Positions 7,697-16,689 of a stretch of DNA of 37,098 bases are shown one piece after another. The position numbers and the translations under genes were made by a program. How positions within the stretch are numbered: the stretch's first letter is position 1; every line of letters starts with the position of its first letter. A model generated the notes under the pieces. It searched no databases. It worked only from the letters and a program-made list of their open reading frames with translations, and was not told where the DNA came from. Location of the stretch: assembly GCA_039177555.1 (NCBI GenBank), contig JBCDFV010000044.1, forward strand, positions 1 to 37,098, written 5' to 3'. The stretch comes from JANQGH01 sp039177555. GTDB lineage: Bacteria > Pseudomonadota > Alphaproteobacteria > DSM-16000 > Inquilinaceae.

Positions 7697-9334
7697 ATGG
7701 AGCCGGTAAAGAACATCCTGTTCATCATGGCCGATCAACTGCGTTGGGACTACCTGTCCTGCTACGGTCATCCGCACCTTCAGACGCCGAATATCGACCG
7801 GCTGGCCGAGCGTGGCGTGCGCTTTACCCGCGCCTACGTGCAGTCACCGATCTGCGGCCCGTCGCGGATGAGCTTCTATACCGGTCGCTACGTCCAGTCC
7901 CATGGCTCGACCTGGAACGGCGTGCCGCTGCAAGTTGGCGAGATGACCCTGGGCGACTATCTGCGCCCGCTGGGGCGGCGGACGGCGCTTGCCGGCAAGA
8001 CGCATATGGCGGCCGACCGTGAGGGCATGGCGCGGCTGGGCGTCGACCCGAACTCGATCATCGGCGTGCTGACCTCGGAATGCGGCTTTGAGCCGTTCGA
8101 GCGCGACGACGGCCTGCATCCGGACAGCAACTATGCCCCGCCGCCCGCCTACAACGACTATCTGCGCGACAAGGGCTATGGCGGCGTCAACCCGTGGAAC
8201 TGGTGGGCCAACGGTGTCGAGGGCGACGATGGCGAGCCGCATCTGGGCTGGTTTCTGAAGTATTCCGACCGCCCGGCGCGCGTGGCGGAGGAGGACTCCG
8301 AAACCCCCTACATGACGCGGCGGGCCATGCGTTTCATGGAAGAGGCGGGCGATGAGCCCTGGTGCCTGCATCTCAGCTATATCAAGCCGCACTGGCCCTA
8401 TATCGTGCCGGCGCCCTATCACGACATGTACGCCAAGGACCAGATCGTACCGCCGATCCGGTCGCCGGACGAGCTTGAGGACCCTCATCCGGTCTACGCC
8501 GCCTTCACCCACCATCGGTTCAGCGAGGCATTTTCCAAAGACGAGGTCCGCGAAACCGTGATCCCGGCCTATATGGGCCTGATCAAGCAGATCGACGATC
8601 AGCTTGGGCTGTTGTTCGACTTCATGAACCAGCGCGATCTGATGGATCAGACGATGATCGTCTTCACCTCCGACCATGGCGACTATCTCGGCGACCACTG
8701 GCTGGGCGAGAAGGAGCTGTTCCACGACCCCTCGGTGAAGATCCCCCTGATCATCAGCGATCCGAGGAGCGAGGCCGACGCGACACGCGGCTCTGTTTGC
8801 GACGAACTGGTCGAATCGATCGATCTGGTGCCGACCTTCGTCGAGGCCGCGGGCGGCAAGGTCCAGCCGCATCGGATGGAGGGGCTGTCGCTAGAGCCTC
8901 TGCTGCACGGCGAACCGGTGACGGCCTGGCGCAAGGCGGCGATCAGCGAGTACGACTATTCCTGGCGTCAGGCCCGGCGCGAACTCGGCGTCACGGTCGA
9001 GGATGCCCGCATGATCATGGCGGTGACCGATCGTTGGAAATACATCCTGGTCGAGGGCTTCCGGCCGATGCTGTTCGACCTGGAGACCGACCCGGAGGAG
9101 CTGGACGACCGGGGCGCCGACCCGGACCTGGCATCTGTTCGCGCCGAACTCAATGAGACGATCTTCGCCTGGGCTCGCCGGCACCATCAGCGGACCACCG
9201 TGTCCGCCGAGCGCATCGAGGCCGCATTTGGCGGCGAGGTCGACCGAGGCATCCTGATCGGTTATTGGGACGAAGCCGACCTTGACGCCGGAGCCGAAAG
9301 CGCGGACGACGCAAAGCCGATCAAGCAGAATTGA
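7697..9334 (+). CDS. Sulfatase / phosphonate monoester hydrolase-like enzyme (alkaline phosphatase superfamily)
   Basis: 545 residues. Metal-binding ADQ (12-14) is followed by the formylglycine signature CGPSR (53-57), in which Cys53 would be converted to formylglycine. A second metal site is FTSDHGDYLGDH, with KIPLIISDP after it. The C-terminal layout (MFDLETDPEELDDRGADP, then WARRHHQRTT) is close to rhizobial and Burkholderia phosphonate monoester hydrolases, promiscuous enzymes that cut phosphodiesters and sulfate esters. There is no signal peptide, so it is probably cytoplasmic. The start ATG is chosen because gggaga lies ten bases upstream; a longer frame to 7562 reads non-coding sequence. 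Next to a GDPD and a UgpB-like importer, a phosphodiester substrate is more likely than a plain sulfate ester (inference). Confidence 0.88.
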   Translation: MEPVKNILFIMADQLRWDYLSCYGHPHLQTPNIDRLAERGVRFTRAYVQSPICGPSRMSFYTGRYVQSHGSTWNGVPLQVGEMTLGDYLRPLGRRTALAGKTHMAADREGMARLGVDPNSIIGVLTSECGFEPFERDDGLHPDSNYAPPPAYNDYLRDKGYGGVNPWNWWANGVEGDDGEPHLGWFLKYSDRPARVAEEDSETPYMTRRAMRFMEEAGDEPWCLHLSYIKPHWPYIVPAPYHDMYAKDQIVPPIRSPDELEDPHPVYAAFTHHRFSEAFSKDEVRETVIPAYMGLIKQIDDQLGLLFDFMNQRDLMDQTMIVFTSDHGDYLGDHWLGEKELFHDPSVKIPLIISDPRSEADATRGSVCDELVESIDLVPTFVEAAGGKVQPHRMEGLSLEPLLHGEPVTAWRKAAISEYDYSWRQARRELGVTVEDARMIMAVTDRWKYILVEGFRPMLFDLETDPEELDDRGADPDLASVRAELNETIFAWARRHHQRTTVSAERIEAAFGGEVDRGILIGYWDEADLDAGAESADDAKPIKQN

Positions 9335-9399
9335 TGGTCTCGCCGCAACGCGCGGCATGATATTGAGGCGCGCTTCATAGGCAAACCGACGGCAATCCC

Positions 9400-10755
9400 A
9401 TGTCCCACGTCTTTCATCGCAGCGCCACCGCCCAGCCGCCGATCGCCGTTAGAGGCGACGGCGTCTATCTGATCGATGCCGACGGCAAGCGCTATCTCGA
9501 TGCCTCGGGCGGCGCGGCCGTCTCCTGTCTCGGACACAGCCACCCGGCGGTGATCAGAGCAATCCAGGACCAGGTCGCTGAACTGCCCTTTGCCCATACC
9601 GGCTTTTTCTCCAACGCGCCCATGGAGGCGTTAGCCGATCATCTGATCGACAAGGCGCAAGCGATCCCGGGCAGCGACCTCGACAAGGTCTATTTCGTCT
9701 CCGGCGGGTCGGAGGCGATGGAGGCGGCGCTGAAGCTCGCCCGGCAATATTTCGTCGAACTGGGTCAGCCGCAGCGGCGCCATCTGATTGCGCGGCGCCA
9801 AAGCTATCACGGCAATACGCTGGGCGCGCTGGCTACCGGCGGCAACGAATGGCGGCGCGACCAGTTTCGCCCGATGCTGATCGATGTCGCCCATATCGCA
9901 CCGTGCTACGCCTATCGCGACCAGGTCGACGACGAGACGGAGTGGGATTACGCGCAGCGCGTCGCGGACGAGCTTGACGCGGCCATCCAGAGGCTGGGAC
10001 CGGAAACGGTGATCGCCTTCGTGGCCGAACCCGTCGTCGGCGCCACGGCCGGGGCCGTGCCCGCCGTGCCCGGCTACTTCAAGCGTGTGCGCGAGATCTG
10101 CGACCGGCACGGCATTCTGCTGATCCTGGACGAGGTGATGTGCGGCATGGGCCGCACCGGCAGCCTGTTCGCCTGCGAGCAGGACGGCGTGGCGCCGGAT
10201 ATCCTGATCACGGCGAAAGGCCTCGGCGCCGGCTATCAGCCGATCGGCGCCGCGCTGGTCGCCAACCGGGTGTTTGACGCCATCCGCGCCGGCTCCGGCT
10301 TTTTCCAGCACGGCCACACCTATATGGGCCATGCCACCGCTTGCGCCGCCGCCCTGGCCGTGCAGCAGGCAATCGAGGACGAGGATCTGCTGACCAACGT
10401 CCAGCGTCAGGGCGCGGCGCTGCGCGAAGGTCTGGAGAGCCGCTTCGGCAATCACCACCATGTCGGCGACATCAGGGGCCGGGGCCTGTTCCTGGGCGTC
10501 GAACTGGTCGAGGACCGATCGACCAAGCAGCCGTTCGACCCGGCGTTGAAACTGAACGCCCGTATCAAGCGTGAGGCCATGGGACGCGGCCTGATGTGCT
10601 ATCCGATGGGCGGCACGATTGACGGCCAACAGGGCGACCATGTCCTGCTTGCGCCGCCGTTTATTATCGGCGAGGCCGAAGTCGCGACGATCGTGGAACG
10701 CCTCGGCGACGCGGTGGACGCCGCGATTGCGGGCCTGGAGGACAAGGCTGCCTAG
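9400..10755 (+). CDS. Class III pyridoxal-phosphate aminotransferase
   Basis: A 451-residue fold-type I transaminase. GSEAMEAALKLARQY is the PLP-phosphate region, RRQSYHGNTLGALA holds the aromatic stacking residue, ILDEVMCGMGRTG includes the Asp that contacts the pyridine nitrogen, and ITAKGLGAGYQPIGA contains the Schiff-base lysine, Lys273. GHTYMGHATACAAAL and the late RGLMCYPMGGT are typical of the aspartate-aminotransferase-family omega group. The substrate is not evident. An amino alcohol or amino acid released from the phosphodiester cluster (for example ethanolamine- or taurine-like) is possible, but this is inference. It lies 65 bp after the hydrolase gene, codirectional, and may share its transcript. 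Confidence 0.9.
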   Translation: MSHVFHRSATAQPPIAVRGDGVYLIDADGKRYLDASGGAAVSCLGHSHPAVIRAIQDQVAELPFAHTGFFSNAPMEALADHLIDKAQAIPGSDLDKVYFVSGGSEAMEAALKLARQYFVELGQPQRRHLIARRQSYHGNTLGALATGGNEWRRDQFRPMLIDVAHIAPCYAYRDQVDDETEWDYAQRVADELDAAIQRLGPETVIAFVAEPVVGATAGAVPAVPGYFKRVREICDRHGILLILDEVMCGMGRTGSLFACEQDGVAPDILITAKGLGAGYQPIGAALVANRVFDAIRAGSGFFQHGHTYMGHATACAAALAVQQAIEDEDLLTNVQRQGAALREGLESRFGNHHHVGDIRGRGLFLGVELVEDRSTKQPFDPALKLNARIKREAMGRGLMCYPMGGTIDGQQGDHVLLAPPFIIGEAEVATIVERLGDAVDAAIAGLEDKAA

Positions 10756-11041
10756 TAAGGGGCGGCCGGCCCAAAAGACGCCTCACGACACGGGCGTCAG
10801 CTTAATTCCACACAAGTATTGAGTGAAAAAACACAAACTTTAGCCGACCATGTGATCGACGGCGCGTTGACGCGAACAACCATCAGCGGGCATAGTCTCG
10901 CGGGCTTCGGACGCCGCTGTGGGTGATGGACGCTAGGCGACCATCATCGGCCATCGGCCTGGCGGCGACGAAAGCCTGACTCGTCTTGTTGGCGGCCCAA
11001 ACTGCCTCGGGACAGCGGATAGGGTGCGTCGGTCGGTGTCG
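10756..11041. other. Non-coding interval
   Basis: Nothing gene-like is visible. It starts with an imperfect hairpin (gacgcc ... ggcgtc, 10779-10799) that could end the aminotransferase transcript, followed by a short AT-rich patch (ttaattccacacaagtattgagtgaaaaaacacaaact) that is unusual for this DNA. Confidence 0.5.
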
Positions 11042-11070
11042 TTGACATCCTGGCGCCCGCAAAGTATCCG
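11042..11070 (+). promoter_or_regulatory. Candidate sigma-70 promoter for the TRAP genes
   Basis: A perfect -35 hexamer TTGACA (11042-11047), a 17-bp spacer and a weaker -10, TATCCG (11065-11070). It lies about 95 bp upstream of the binding-protein start. Confidence 0.45.
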
Positions 11071-11164
11071 CACATGCTTGCGCCGGTTGATGGGACCGGC
11101 GGAAAACAACCCGGCGTTCGGCAACGAAGCGCCGAGACAATAGAAAGTGCTTGGAGGCAGTTTC

Positions 11165-12181
11165 ATGAAAAAGCTTACAACTTCTGCCCTGGCCCTGATG
11201 GTCGGCGCCGGTCTTTCGGTGTCGGCGACGGCCCAGGACAACCCCTGCAATACGCCTGACGATGCCGAAGAGATGTTCCTGACCATCGGAACCGGCGGTG
11301 TGACGGGCGTGTACTATCCCACCGGCGGCGCGATCCAGCGTCTGGTCGCGGCCAATCGCGACCAGCATGGCGTGCGCATGTCGGTCGAATCCACCGGCGG
11401 TTCGGTGTTCAACCTGAACGCCATCCAAACCGGCGAGTTGGACATGGGCGTCGTTCAATCTGACTGGCAGCACCATTCCTTCAATGGCAGCCACGAGAAC
11501 TTCCCGGAGGCCAATCCGAACCTGCGTGCCGTGTTCGCGGTGCATCCGGAGCCGTTGACGGTGCTGGCGCGGGCGGATTCCGGCGTTCAGTCGATGGCCG
11601 ATATCCCAGGCAACCGCGTTAATATCGGCAACCCGGGTTCGGGCGCACGCGGCACGTTCGAGGTGTTGATGGGGGCGCTCGGCTGGTCCGAGGACGACTT
11701 CAGCCAGGTCTCAGAACTGGCCACCGCCGAGCAGAGCCAGGCGCTGTGCGACAACAATTTCGACGTCATGCCGTTCACGGTCGGCCACCCGTCTGGCACG
11801 ATCCAAGAGGCAACGACGACCTGCGATACGGTGATCGTTGAGATCTCCGGGCCGGAGGTCGACGGGCTGATTGCTGAAAACCCGTTCTACTCCGCGGCCA
11901 CGGTGCCTGGCGGCATGTACAACGGCAATCCGGATGACACGGATACCTTCGGTGTGCGGGCGACCTTCGTCTCCAGCACCGACGTGCCGGACTATGCCAT
12001 CTGCGAGGTCGTGCGGGCGGTCTTCGACAATTTCGAGGCCTTCCAGCGGCTGCACCCTGCGTTCGCCAATCTGGACCCGAACGACATGGTCGATGGCGGC
12101 CTGTCGGCGCCGATGCATCCGGGCGCGCTGATGTATTTTGATGCCGTCGGCATCGAGGTGCCGGACCGTCTGCGTTCCTGA
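11165..12181 (+). CDS. TAXI-family TRAP transporter solute-binding protein
   Basis: Periplasmic receptor for a TRAP transporter, 338 residues. A signal peptide (MKKLTTSALALMVGAGLSVSATA, cut before QDN) is followed by the TAXI hallmark FLTIGTGGVTGVYYPTGGAI, then SVESTGGSVFNLNAIQTGELDMGVVQSD and VNIGNPGSGARGTFEVL, exactly as in the family. Four cysteines in the mature protein (NPCNT, ALCDN, TTCDT, AICEV) could give two disulfides. TAXI receptors bind dicarboxylates, glutamate or related compounds; the ligand here is unknown. The ATG at 11165 is selected because ggagg lies seven bases upstream. The fused permease follows after a terminator. Confidence 0.93.
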   Translation: MKKLTTSALALMVGAGLSVSATAQDNPCNTPDDAEEMFLTIGTGGVTGVYYPTGGAIQRLVAANRDQHGVRMSVESTGGSVFNLNAIQTGELDMGVVQSDWQHHSFNGSHENFPEANPNLRAVFAVHPEPLTVLARADSGVQSMADIPGNRVNIGNPGSGARGTFEVLMGALGWSEDDFSQVSELATAEQSQALCDNNFDVMPFTVGHPSGTIQEATTTCDTVIVEISGPEVDGLIAENPFYSAATVPGGMYNGNPDDTDTFGVRATFVSSTDVPDYAICEVVRAVFDNFEAFQRLHPAFANLDPNDMVDGGLSAPMHPGALMYFDAVGIEVPDRLRS

Positions 12182-12211
12182 TTTGTAACCATCTTTTTTG
12201 AGTTGTTTTGA

Positions 12212-12240
12212 GCGGGCGGGGCTTGACCCCGCCCGCTTTT
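12212..12240 (+). terminator. Intrinsic terminator between receptor and permease genes
   Basis: A perfect 10-bp stem gcgggcgggg/ccccgcccgc with the loop cttga is followed directly by tttt. It is 30 bp past the receptor stop. Partial termination here would give many receptor copies per membrane unit, a common layout for binding-protein transporters. Confidence 0.85.
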
Positions 12241-12330
12241 CCCTATTACGCGTAAGGATAAGTCGGCTGCAAACACAAGTGGCCGGATAACAAAGCCTCG
12301 CAAAGCGGGGCGCGGAACGGGGTGACACAT

Positions 12331-15300
12331 ATGGCTGATCAGAGCCAAGACCGGCAGCTTTCCGACGCTGATCTGGAAGATTTGGTCGCGTCGAACGATA
12401 CCGGCGCGCGGCAGCCCGACAGCAAATTCGTCATGCAGCTTTTGCTGTGGACGGCGTTCGGCTGGTCGGCGTTTCAGATCTGGTACGCCTCGCCCCTGCC
12501 CTTCATCACCGGCCTCTTGGTGATCAATGACGCCCAGGCGCGTTCGCTGCATCTGGGCTTCGCGATGTTCCTGGCGTTCCTGGCCTATCCGGCCCTAAAG
12601 CGCAGCCCGCGCAACCATGTGCCCTGGGTCGACTGGGTGCTGGCGCTGGTCGGCACCTTCTGTGCCACCTACCGGTTCTGGTTCATCGATGAGTTGTCGA
12701 CGCGCCCCGGCCTGCCGATCGTGCTCGACATCGTGGTCGCCGCCGGCGGCCTGCTTCTGCTCTTGGAGGCCACGCGCCGGTCGCTTGGCCCGCCGCTGAT
12801 GGTCGTGGCCATAGTGTTCCTGCTTTATGTGTTCTTCGGGAACGCGTCGTGGCTGCCAGACGTGATTCGCTATCAGGGGGCGTCGCTCAATCGGGCAATG
12901 AGTCAGTTCTGGCTGTCCGACCAGGGCGTGTTCGGCATCGCGCTGGGCGTCTCGACCCGGTTCGTGTTCCTGTTCGTTCTGTTTGGCGCCCTGCTCGACC
13001 GCGCGGGTGCGGGCAACTATTTTATCAAGCTGGCCTTCGCCATGCTGGGCCATTTGCGCGGCGGGCCGGCCAAGGCGGCCGTCGTCGCCTCGGGTATGAC
13101 GGGCCTGATCTCCGGCTCGTCGATCGCCAACGTGGTCACGACCGGCACCTTCACCGTGCCGCTGATGAAGCGCGTCGGCTTCACGCCGGAAAAGGCCGGT
13201 GCCGTTGAGGTGGCCTCGTCGGTGAACGGCCAGATCATGCCACCGGTCATGGGTGCCGCCGCCTTCTTGATGGTCGAGTATGTCGGCATTCCGTACACGG
13301 AGGTGATCCAGCACGCCTTCCTGCCGGCGATCATCTCGTACATCGCGCTGGTCTATATCGTGCATCTGGAGGCGCTGAAAACCGGCATGGTGGCGCTGCC
13401 GAAGCCCGGCGAGCCCTTGCCGGCGAAATGGGCGTTGATCGCCTTCGGCATCACCTTGGCGACCGTCATCGTCGTTGCCGGCGTGATTGCCGGCGGTTTC
13501 GAGCTGGCCGGTTTATTGGCCGACCCGGTCTTCGGCCTGATCGCCGTCGTCCTGATCGCGATCGTTGAGTGGATCATCTTCAGCGCCTTTGCCCGCAGCC
13601 TGCCGAAGGACCGGCTCAAGCGCACCGTATCGGTGGGCGGTCTCGTTCTGATGAACGTCATCCTCGGGGCGATGGCGGTCTTCTACGGCATGTCGGTTCT
13701 GACCTTGCTGGTAGGGGACTTCGCCGCCGCCTGGATCGGCGCGGTTATTCTGCTGGCGATCTATGTCTCGCTGGTCGCCTATGCCGCCCGCTATCCGGAA
13801 CTGACGATGGACGACCCGAACGCCCCGGTTGTGAGCCTGCCGGAAGTCGGGCCGACGGTGAAGACCGGCCTCTACTTCTTTCTGCCGATCATCGTGCTGG
13901 TCTGGAACCTGATGATTGAGCGCCTGTCGCCGGGCCTGTCGGCCTTCTGGGCCGTGGTGTTCATGGTCATCATACTGCTGACCCAGCGCCCGCTGATGGC
14001 CCTGTTCCGGGGCCAAGCCAGCGGCGGGGCGGGCTTCTTTGCCTTCATCGGCGAGGCGGTGATCAACCTGATCGCGCTGATCATCAACAACATCATCATG
14101 CTGATCATCGTCGCCGCGATCATCGTCGCCGGCGTCTTGCTGATCTCAGTCGGCGGTGCGTGGCCGGCGGAGCTGATCGTCACGATCGAGATCGTGGTCT
14201 GCGTCGCGGCCTTCATCGTGTTCCTGCTGCGCGACCGGTTCCGGCGCCAGACGGTTGGCTATCGCAACAGCCAAGCCGCCCTGCACGCGGCCGGCAAGCG
14301 CGGCTTCAGCGAGCTGTTCGAGGCCATGGTCGCCGGCGCGCGCAACATGATCGGCATCGGCATCGCCACGGCGACCGCAGGCATCATCGTCGGTACAGTG
14401 ACGCTGACTGGCATTGGCCTGGTGATGAGCGCGTTTGTAGAGTTCCTGTCCGGCGGCAGCTTGATCCTGATGCTGATCCTGGTCGCGATCCTGTCCTTAA
14501 TCCTCGGCATGGGCCTGCCGACGACGGCGAACTACATCGTTGTGTCGGCCCTAATGGCGCCCGTGATCGTGGAACTTGGGGCGGCCAGTGGCCTGGTCGT
14601 GCCGCTGATCGCGGTGCATCTGTTCGTCTTCTATTTCGGCATCATGGCGGACGTGACGCCACCCGTGGGCTTGGCGTCCTTTGCGGCCGCGGCCGTGTCC
14701 GGCGGCGACCCAATCAAGACCGGCTTTACGGCGTTCTTCTACTCCCTACGCACGGTCGCCCTGCCCTTCATCTTCATCTTCAACACCCAGTTGATCCTCT
14801 ACGACATCCAGGGGCCGGTCAGTCTGGTCTTGACCGTGGTCAGTGCGGTGATAGCCATGCTGGTCTTTGCGGCGGCGACCCAGGGCTTCTTCATCGCCAA
14901 GAGCCGCATCTGGGAGTCGCTGGTGCTGCTGCTGGTCGCGTTCACCCTGTTCCGGCCAGGCTATTGGATGGACATGATGTTCCCGCCGGACGAAATCCTG
15001 CCCGGCACGGAGATCTTCGACGTCATTGACTCCGTGCCGCCTGACGAAACGCTCCAGCTCAGGGTGACCGGCGAGGACTTCATTTCCGGCGATCCCATCG
15101 ACACAACGGTGGTGATGACCTTGCCGGAAGGCGAGTCGGCGGCCCAAAGGCTGGAGCAGTTGGGCGCCACCGTGCGCATCGATGGCGGTACGGCCGTGTT
15201 CGACAACGTCATGTTCGGCAGCGAAGCCCAGAATCTGGGCCTCGACTTCGACTATCAGATCGCCGAAATCGTCGTTCCGGCCGATGTTCCGCCGAAGGAA

Positions 15301-15396
15301 TTGATCTGGATCCCTGCATTGATCCTGCTTGCGGGTATTATCCTTCTGCAACGCGGCCGCAACCGGCGCGCGGCCGGTCAGCCAGCGGCAGCTTAA
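12331..15396 (+). CDS. Fused TRAP transporter permease (4TM/12TM type) with DUF3394 tail
   Basis: A 1021-residue inner-membrane protein combining the small (DctQ-like) and large (DctM-like) TRAP subunits, working with the TAXI receptor and driven by an ion gradient. The N-terminal quarter has several hydrophobic helices. The DctM core carries GLISGSSIANVVTTGTFTVP, EVASSVNGQIMPPVMGAAAF, and later LGMGLPTTANYIVVSALMAP and MADVTPPVGLASFAAAAVSG, all classic TRAP-fused motifs. After the last core helices, residues about 885-1000 form a soluble domain matching DUF3394 (ILPGTEIFDVIDSVPPDETL onward) with a final membrane helix. The ATG at 12331 is preferred over a GTG three codons earlier because of ggaacgggg at good spacing. 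Confidence 0.93.
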   Translation: MADQSQDRQLSDADLEDLVASNDTGARQPDSKFVMQLLLWTAFGWSAFQIWYASPLPFITGLLVINDAQARSLHLGFAMFLAFLAYPALKRSPRNHVPWVDWVLALVGTFCATYRFWFIDELSTRPGLPIVLDIVVAAGGLLLLLEATRRSLGPPLMVVAIVFLLYVFFGNASWLPDVIRYQGASLNRAMSQFWLSDQGVFGIALGVSTRFVFLFVLFGALLDRAGAGNYFIKLAFAMLGHLRGGPAKAAVVASGMTGLISGSSIANVVTTGTFTVPLMKRVGFTPEKAGAVEVASSVNGQIMPPVMGAAAFLMVEYVGIPYTEVIQHAFLPAIISYIALVYIVHLEALKTGMVALPKPGEPLPAKWALIAFGITLATVIVVAGVIAGGFELAGLLADPVFGLIAVVLIAIVEWIIFSAFARSLPKDRLKRTVSVGGLVLMNVILGAMAVFYGMSVLTLLVGDFAAAWIGAVILLAIYVSLVAYAARYPELTMDDPNAPVVSLPEVGPTVKTGLYFFLPIIVLVWNLMIERLSPGLSAFWAVVFMVIILLTQRPLMALFRGQASGGAGFFAFIGEAVINLIALIINNIIMLIIVAAIIVAGVLLISVGGAWPAELIVTIEIVVCVAAFIVFLLRDRFRRQTVGYRNSQAALHAAGKRGFSELFEAMVAGARNMIGIGIATATAGIIVGTVTLTGIGLVMSAFVEFLSGGSLILMLILVAILSLILGMGLPTTANYIVVSALMAPVIVELGAASGLVVPLIAVHLFVFYFGIMADVTPPVGLASFAAAAVSGGDPIKTGFTAFFYSLRTVALPFIFIFNTQLILYDIQGPVSLVLTVVSAVIAMLVFAAATQGFFIAKSRIWESLVLLLVAFTLFRPGYWMDMMFPPDEILPGTEIFDVIDSVPPDETLQLRVTGEDFISGDPIDTTVVMTLPEGESAAQRLEQLGATVRIDGGTAVFDNVMFGSEAQNLGLDFDYQIAEIVVPADVPPKELIWIPALILLAGIILLQRGRNRRAAGQPAAA

Positions 15397-15420
15397 TCTG
15401 GCTCTTGGGAGAGCGGGCAG

Positions 15421-15852
15421 ATGTACACGGATATCCTGTTGTCGATCGACGTGACGACGGAAAGCACCTGGAAGAAGCCGCTGCCGACGGCAGCGGAATA
15501 CGCCAAAGCGTTCGGCGCCCGGCTGCATATCATGACCGTGGTGCCCGATTTCGGCATGAGCATCGTCGGCCAATACTTCCCCGACGGGTTTGAGCACAAG
15601 GCCCTGGAGGACGCGCAGAACGCCCTGCACGAGTTCTCGCGCGACCATGTGCCCGAGGGCATTCAGGTTCAGCACATCGTCGCGCATGGGCGGATCTATC
15701 GCGAGGTGCTGCGGGTCGCGGGCGAGATCAAAGCGGATCTGATCGTGATGGCCGCCCACCGACCAGAGTCCGGCAGCGCGGGGCTCTTGGGCTCAAATGC
15801 CGAACGCGTCGTGCGCCACGCGGCATCCTCGGTGCTGGTCGTCCGGGATTAG
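15421..15852 (+). CDS. Universal stress protein (UspA family), TRAP-associated
   Basis: A 143-residue cytoplasmic nucleotide-binding protein. It has the alpha/beta start YTDILLSIDV, the strand LIVMAAHR, and the ATP-loop pattern GSAGLLGSNAERVVRHA before SSVLVVRD. It begins 24 bp after the permease gene, with gggaga as ribosome site, so it belongs to that operon. In Halomonas the UspA protein TeaD is encoded with the ectoine TRAP transporter and modulates its activity with ATP; this gene is placed the same way, so a regulatory role is likely by analogy. It ends four bases before the convergent nitroreductase. Confidence 0.92.
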   Translation: MYTDILLSIDVTTESTWKKPLPTAAEYAKAFGARLHIMTVVPDFGMSIVGQYFPDGFEHKALEDAQNALHEFSRDHVPEGIQVQHIVAHGRIYREVLRVAGEIKADLIVMAAHRPESGSAGLLGSNAERVVRHAASSVLVVRD

Positions 15853-15856
15853 CCGG

Positions 15857-16684
15857 TCAGTCCAGCCTGAACCCCTTGCGTCTGACGAAGGCGCCGAAAT
15901 CGGCGCGCTCCGGCAGGCTGTACTGGCGCGCCTTGTCCTCAGACCAGGTATAGGGGTCGCCGGTGCCGAACGTGTCTTCGCGCCTCTGACTCGCGTAGGG
16001 CTGGGCCGCCGCCCGCCGGGTATCATAGGCCTGCACCTGTCGTTCCACATCGCGCTCGCCGAACGTATCGACATGGACTGTCGCGCCGAGCGGCAGGCGA
16101 AGGCTGATGGCGGCTTCCTCCGCCGGCCAACCTAGCGCCAGGCCGGCAAAGGGGAAGACATGGTCGGGCAGGCGCAACAGCGCGCTGACTTCCTCAGCCC
16201 GGTTACGCACGGCGCTGACGGGACAGGTGCCCAGCCCCACAGCCTCGGCAGCCGTCACGAAGGTCGCGAGCGCGATGGCGGCGTCGCCGACGGCGTTGAC
16301 GAAGGCATCGAGATGATCGTTCACGAACGGCCGTTCGCGCCAGTCATGCAGCTGGCGCTGGCGCCGATTGTTGCCGCAGAACACCAGGAACGCGGGCGAT
16401 CCGGCCACCCATTGCTGGCCGCTGACCAGATCGTCCAACTGCCCACGAACCGCTGGGTCCTGAATGATGACGATGTCCCGCTGCTGAAGGTCGCTCTTGG
16501 TCGGCGCGGCCAGCGCGACGGCACACAGGCCCTGGATCAGGCCTAAGTCGACGGGCCGGTCGGCGAACCGGCGGACCGACCCGCGCGCGGCCATGCGCTC
16601 AATCTCCCCCGACGACACCAACAGCGGGTCGTCAGCGGGCTCGTCGCCGTACCGAAGGGCCAGGATCTCGCGTAAGCCGGACAT
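15857..16684 (-). CDS. Nitroreductase family protein (NfsA-like, FMN)
   Basis: A 275-residue flavin reductase of the nitroreductase fold. RGSVRRFADRPVD is the usual N-terminal FMN-phosphate contact, AVALAAPTKSDLQQRDIVII follows, and EAVGLGTCPVSAVRN plus FPFAGLALGWP are characteristic later blocks. The C-terminal part (YDTRRAAAQPYASQRRED onward) is the extended tail of NfsA/FRP-type enzymes. It would reduce nitro compounds, quinones or flavins with NAD(P)H. The ATG at 16684 is chosen because an agggtagggg stretch precedes it and because it begins six bases after the stop of the upstream glycosidase gene, so the two form an operon. Confidence 0.85.
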   Translation of the reverse strand: MSGLREILALRYGDEPADDPLLVSSGEIERMAARGSVRRFADRPVDLGLIQGLCAVALAAPTKSDLQQRDIVIIQDPAVRGQLDDLVSGQQWVAGSPAFLVFCGNNRRQRQLHDWRERPFVNDHLDAFVNAVGDAAIALATFVTAAEAVGLGTCPVSAVRNRAEEVSALLRLPDHVFPFAGLALGWPAEEAAISLRLPLGATVHVDTFGERDVERQVQAYDTRRAAAQPYASQRREDTFGTGDPYTWSEDKARQYSLPERADFGAFVRRKGFRLD

Positions 16685-16689
16685 CGCCC

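Noticed and set aside
9631..10641. 336-codon minus-strand frame within the aminotransferase gene
   Set aside because: Antisense shadow; no ribosome site and low-complexity composition, while the plus frame has all PLP motifs.
10883..11545. Minus-strand gene across the region upstream of and into the TRAP receptor gene
   Set aside because: The part overlapping the receptor is its antisense and the rest has no family resemblance or ribosome site.
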